Below, piece by piece: positions 24,227 to 27,242 of a stretch of 27,242 nucleotides of DNA. A program made the translations under genes and the position numbers. Position 1 is the stretch's first letter. Every line of letters starts with the position of its first letter. The notes under the pieces were generated by a model. The model searched no databases. It saw nothing but the letters and a program-made list of their open reading frames with translations, and was not told where the DNA came from. This stretch comes from Chitinophagaceae bacterium (GTDB lineage Bacteria; Bacteroidota; Bacteroidia; Chitinophagales; Chitinophagaceae): positions 1 through 27,242 of the forward strand of contig JAFMJX010000003.1 in the NCBI GenBank assembly GCA_017853235.1, given 5' to 3'.

Positions 24227-24410
24227 ATTAAAACTTCATTGAGTGAGCAATCGGTTGAGAGATTAAATGTAATTTTTATTTGTTGGGTGTAAAAATAATT
24301 TTAGATAAAAAAGGCTTTTTTTGCGAAATAATAAGGAAATTGCTAGGATAATAAAACTCAGTGTTTTAGCTATTAACGATTCCATTTTTAGAGTTTAAAA
24401 TTCGAAGCCA
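24227..24410. promoter_or_regulatory. Divergent intergenic region of the keto-sugar gene cluster
   Basis: This 184-bp AT-rich stretch, the longest gap in the window, separates the two divergent runs and must hold promoters for both. On the plus strand TTTG at 24320-24323 with TAGGATAA 20 bp later (24344-24351) is a weak promoter candidate. No convincing -7 box for the minus strand and no clear operator palindrome were found by eye. Confidence 0.45.
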
Positions 24411-25577
24411 ATGAACAGAAAATTACGCATGGGAATGGTGGGTGGAGGAAAAGATGCCTTTATTGGAGCCATTCATCGCATTGCCGCCAATATGGACGGA
24501 TTGATTGAACTAAATTGTGGTGCTTTAAGTGCTCATCCCGATACCGCCATCGCATCTGGAGAAGCCTTGTTTTTACCTAAAGAAAAAAATTACAGCACTT
24601 ATGAGGAGATGTTTAAAAAAGAAGCGAGTCTTCCGGCAGATCAACGTATGGATTTTGTGACAATTGTGACTCCCAATTTTGCTCATTTTGCTCCAGCCAT
24701 GATGGCATTAGAACATGGCTTTCATGTGGTCATTGAAAAACCAATTACTTTTTCATTAGAGGAAGCGAAACTGTTAAAACAAAAATTAGCCGAAACTGGT
24801 TTGCTACTTTGCTTAACACATACCTATGCGGGATACCCCATGGTTAAGCAAGCAAAGGCAATGGTGAAAGAGGGAAAATTAGGAAAAATCAGAAAAGTTT
24901 GGGTAGAATATCCGCAAGGTTGGTTAAGTAGATTGTCTGAAAAAGATGGCAATGCACAGGCCGCTTGGAGAACAGATCCCAAAAGATCTGGAAAAAGTTC
25001 GGTAATGGGTGATATTGGAACCCATGCCGCACATTTAGCAGAATATATTACAGGCGGAAAAATCACCGAAGTATGTGCCGATTTAAACACCATGGTGGAA
25101 GGTCGATTGTTAGATGATGATGGTGCGGTGATGTTAAAATTTGACAATGGATCCAAAGGAGTTTTAATGGCATCACAAGTAGCAGCTGGTGAAGAAAATG
25201 CACTAAAAATTAGAGTGTATGGAGAATTAGGTGGATTAGAATGGGCACAACACGAACCCAATACTTTAATTGTAAAATGGTTGGATCAACCTACTCAAAT
25301 ATTAAGAGCAGGTGGAAATTATGGAGCACATTTATCTCCCATTGCAATACATAACACCCGTACTCCAGGAGGTCACCCTGAAGGATATTTAGAAGCATTC
25401 GCAAATATCTATCGCAATTTTGCGCTTACACTAAGTTGTAAAATAGATGGCACCACTCCTACCGAAGCAATGTTGGATTTTCCTAATGTAGAGGATGGAA
25501 TTAGAGGAATGGCATTTATCGATAACGTAGTGGCTTCATCGCAATCCGAGAAAAAATGGACTCCTTACGTAATTTAA
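24411..25577 (+). CDS. Cytoplasmic Gfo/Idh/MocA family oxidoreductase
   Basis: This 388-aa NAD(P)-dependent sugar oxidoreductase has no signal peptide. The Rossmann motif GMVGGGKDAFIGAIHR (8-23) identifies a distinct Bacteroidota/Planctomycetota-type subgroup. EKP (Glu109-Lys110-Pro111) and GDIGTHAAHL (Asp201, His205) carry the catalytic Lys, Asp and His. Relatives oxidise or reduce sugar hydroxyls at C1 or C3 and inositol. Next to a periplasmic GMC dehydrogenase it may reduce an imported 3-keto-sugar with NADH, which is inference. It is the first gene of the plus run; the next gene starts 30 bp later. Confidence 0.92.
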   Translation: MNRKLRMGMVGGGKDAFIGAIHRIAANMDGLIELNCGALSAHPDTAIASGEALFLPKEKNYSTYEEMFKKEASLPADQRMDFVTIVTPNFAHFAPAMMALEHGFHVVIEKPITFSLEEAKLLKQKLAETGLLLCLTHTYAGYPMVKQAKAMVKEGKLGKIRKVWVEYPQGWLSRLSEKDGNAQAAWRTDPKRSGKSSVMGDIGTHAAHLAEYITGGKITEVCADLNTMVEGRLLDDDGAVMLKFDNGSKGVLMASQVAAGEENALKIRVYGELGGLEWAQHEPNTLIVKWLDQPTQILRAGGNYGAHLSPIAIHNTRTPGGHPEGYLEAFANIYRNFALTLSCKIDGTTPTEAMLDFPNVEDGIRGMAFIDNVVASSQSEKKWTPYVI

Positions 25578-25607
25578 AATAATCGCAACGATTTAAAATT
25601 AATAAAG

Positions 25608-26660
25608 ATGACAACATTAAAAGGACCAGGCATATTTTTAGCACAATTTATGGGTGACGTGGCTCCATTCAATAATTTAGAAAATATTTGCAAGTGGGCA
25701 GCGGGATTAGGTTTTAAAGGAGTACAAATTCCAAGTTGGGATGCCCGATGCATTGATTTACAAAAAGCAGCAGAAAGCAAAACATATGCTGACGAAATAA
25801 AAGGAATCGTAGAAAGTGCAGGATTACAAATCACAGAATTATCTACGCACTTGCAAGGACAATTAGTGGCAGTGCATCCCGCTTATGATGCACAATTTGA
25901 CGGCTTTGCACCTGCTGCAGTGCATGGAAATGCAAAAGCAAGAACCGAGTGGGCCGTGCAACAATTAATGTATGCTGCAAAAGCTTCACAAAATTTAGGG
26001 CTTAACGCGCATGCTACTTTTAGCGGTGCTTTATTATGGCATACGGTGTATCCTTGGCCTCAACGTCCTGCAGGATTGGTAGAAACCGGCTTTACAGAAC
26101 TGGCTAAAAGATGGATGCCCATTTTAAATGCATTTGATCAAGTGGGCGTTGATGTTTGTTATGAAATACATCCAGGAGAAGATTTACATGATGGCGTAAC
26201 ATATGAAATGTTTTTAGAAAAAGTAAATCAACATCCACGAGCTTGTTTATTATATGACCCCTCTCATTTTGTTTTGCAGTGTATGGATTACCTTGGATAC
26301 ATTGACGCATTTCATGATCGCATTAAAATGTTTCATGTTAAAGATGCCGAATTTAATCCTACAGCCAAACAAGGTGTATATGGAGGATATCAAAATTGGA
26401 TAGACCGTGCAGGGCGATTTAGATCCTTAGGTGATGGTCAAGTTGATTTTAAAAGTATCTTTAGTAAACTCGCAGCCTATAACTTTAAAGGATGGGCAGT
26501 AATGGAATGGGAATGCGCTATCAAACATCCTGAAGTAGGTGCTGCAGAAGGTGCTATATTTATTCAAAAAAATATCATACAAGTGACCGAAAAAGCATTT
26601 GATGATTTTGCCAATACAGGATCGGATGAGGCATTTAATAAAAAAATATTAGGTATATAA
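25608..26660 (+). CDS. Cytoplasmic sugar phosphate isomerase/epimerase-fold protein
   Basis: This 350-aa TIM-barrel protein has no signal peptide. The start MTTLKGPGIFLAQFMGD leads straight into the first strand, and likely metal and catalytic residues are Glu186 (CYEIHPGED), Asp217 and His220 (LLYDPSHFVLQ), His243 (MFHVKDAEF) and Glu300 (AVMEWECA). It is longer than the two exported relatives because of insertions such as SGALLWHTVYPWPQRP. It lies between a Gfo/Idh/MocA gene and a cytochrome c gene with gaps of 30 and 10 bp. Gfo/Idh/MocA plus isomerase pairs of this kind act successively on keto-sugars; the specific step is unknown. Confidence 0.9.
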   Translation: MTTLKGPGIFLAQFMGDVAPFNNLENICKWAAGLGFKGVQIPSWDARCIDLQKAAESKTYADEIKGIVESAGLQITELSTHLQGQLVAVHPAYDAQFDGFAPAAVHGNAKARTEWAVQQLMYAAKASQNLGLNAHATFSGALLWHTVYPWPQRPAGLVETGFTELAKRWMPILNAFDQVGVDVCYEIHPGEDLHDGVTYEMFLEKVNQHPRACLLYDPSHFVLQCMDYLGYIDAFHDRIKMFHVKDAEFNPTAKQGVYGGYQNWIDRAGRFRSLGDGQVDFKSIFSKLAAYNFKGWAVMEWECAIKHPEVGAAEGAIFIQKNIIQVTEKAFDDFANTGSDEAFNKKILGI

Positions 26661-26670
26661 TAATTAAACA

Positions 26671-27081
26671 ATGAATGTAAAAAAAACAATTATGAAACAG
26701 GTTTTAGGAACAATGGTTATGGTGAGTTTTTTAATCGCATGTGGCGGCGGAGCAGCAAATGAAAATAAAACAGAAGCAGCAACGACAACTTCTCCAGCAA
26801 ATGCATTATCATCTAACCCCGATTATCAAAAGGGGTTGACATTAGTAGGTGGAAGTGATTGCTTAACCTGCCATAAAGTAAATGAAAAGAATATAGGGCC
26901 CGCATACAAAGATGTAGCAGCAAAATATGAAAACACCGAAGACAATGTAAAAATGTTAGCTGCAAAAATTATCAAAGGTGGTGCTGGAAATTGGGGCGCT
27001 ATACCTATGACACCACATCCACAAGTAAAAGAAGAAGATGCAGAAGCAATGGTAAAATATATATTGCTTTTGAAAAAATAA
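26671..27081 (+). CDS. Lipoprotein c-type cytochrome (c551/c552-like)
   Basis: This 136-aa protein has a lipoprotein signal with lipobox LIAC (lipidated Cys24), then a low-complexity Ala/Thr-rich linker (about 25-48) and a single cytochrome c domain. Heme attaches at Cys64, Cys67 and His68 (CLTCH), and Met113 (IPMTPHP) is the likely sixth ligand, in the pattern of small class I cytochromes. It would sit on the periplasmic face of the membrane, or on the outer membrane if sorted there. Lying 10 bp behind the isomerase-fold gene in a cluster with an FAD/iron-sulfur GMC dehydrogenase, it is the natural electron acceptor of that enzyme. A second ATG seven codons in is an alternative start. Confidence 0.92.
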   Translation: MNVKKTIMKQVLGTMVMVSFLIACGGGAANENKTEAATTTSPANALSSNPDYQKGLTLVGGSDCLTCHKVNEKNIGPAYKDVAAKYENTEDNVKMLAAKIIKGGAGNWGAIPMTPHPQVKEEDAEAMVKYILLLKK

Positions 27082-27131
27082 TATACTAATAAAATATTTT
27101 AACGAAAACTTAAACTAATAAAACAATCACT

Positions 27132-27242
27132 ATGAAAATGAAATTCATTACAATAGCTTTGATGACTCTTTTTTGTACAAGCCAAGTGCATGCTCAAAAA
27201 GGAAAATGGATCAGTCTATTTGACGGCAAAACAACTAAAGGA
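27132..27242 (+). CDS. DUF1080 (3-keto-disaccharide hydrolase family) protein, N-terminal fragment
   Basis: Only the first 37 residues lie in the window; the frame runs off the right edge. A Sec signal peptide (MKMKF, hydrophobic core, likely cleavage after VHA) is followed by KGKWISLFDGKTTKG, the hallmark opening of DUF1080 proteins (W.SLFDGKTLKGW). That family, PF06439, is now named for hydrolysis of 3-keto-disaccharides, and its members are secreted. It begins 50 bp after the cytochrome gene and probably belongs to the same transcript. Gene identity is based on this short but very characteristic start. Confidence 0.8.
   Translation, partial: MKMKFITIALMTLFCTSQVHAQKGKWISLFDGKTTKG

Noticed and set aside
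24824..25261. A 145-codon open frame on the minus strand
   Set aside because: It lies entirely inside the plus-strand Gfo/Idh/MocA gene, which has clear motifs. Its own translation is Pro/Ser/Ala-rich with no recognisable domain.
1..27242. tRNA genes, CRISPR arrays, insertion sequences and prophage genes
   Set aside because: No cloverleaf candidate, regularly spaced repeat, transposase, integrase or terminal inverted repeat was seen; gaps are too short to hide most of these.

Overview
The window is a compact, AT-rich chromosomal segment with almost no non-coding DNA: the longest gene-free gap is 184 bp. It most likely comes from a Bacteroidota bacterium, and Chitinophagaceae is my best guess. 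The reasons are a DUF21/CBS (CNNM) transporter gene close behind lptC, a short phosphatidylserine decarboxylase beside cdsA, a TIGR02757-type protein, several Tat-signal Gfo/Idh/MocA and sugar-isomerase-fold proteins, and -7 promoter elements of the TAnnTTTG kind without strong Shine-Dalgarno sequences. No rRNA, tRNA, CRISPR, insertion sequence or phage gene was seen.

Bases 1-17200 are mostly housekeeping. They hold the 3' end of lptC, an aldo/keto reductase and a CNNM transporter in one run, then tatC, rpiB and an exported M28 peptidase ending at a strong bidirectional terminator. A deoxyhypusine synthase-like gene reads the other way. A DUF1648/SdpI membrane protein follows, then a tightly coupled trio (cystathionine gamma-synthase family, TIGR02757 family, 91-aa conserved unknown). 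Next come an SDR, a YjjG-type HAD phosphatase, a minus-strand run of CPBP protease, DUF2007, cdsA and psd, then dusB, and finally a minus-strand aldehyde dehydrogenase plus glutathione peroxidase pair.

Bases 17299-27242 are a carbohydrate-oxidation region. A Tat-exported Gfo/Idh/MocA oxidoreductase and a class V aminotransferase-fold protein come first. Then two divergent runs leave a 184-bp intergenic region (24227-24410). The minus run has a Tat-exported sugar-isomerase-fold protein, a GMC flavoprotein dehydrogenase with a three-cysteine iron-sulfur motif, its Tat/lipoprotein small subunit (gluconate 2-dehydrogenase subunit 3 family) and another Tat-exported isomerase-fold protein. The plus run has a cytoplasmic Gfo/Idh/MocA oxidoreductase, a cytoplasmic isomerase-fold protein, a lipoprotein c-type cytochrome and the start of a secreted DUF1080 (3-keto-disaccharide hydrolase family) protein.

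Taken together, the second half reads as a 3-keto-glycoside pathway. I infer that a periplasmic GMC complex oxidises a sugar carbon (probably C3) of a glycoside and passes electrons to the cytochrome, that DUF1080 and/or isomerase-fold enzymes cleave the activated glycosidic bond without a classical glycoside hydrolase, and that the cytoplasmic oxidoreductase returns the keto-sugar to central metabolism. The tatC gene near the start of the window supplies the export machinery needed by four of these proteins. The substrate cannot be read from the sequence, and no transporter or regulator of the pathway is inside the window.
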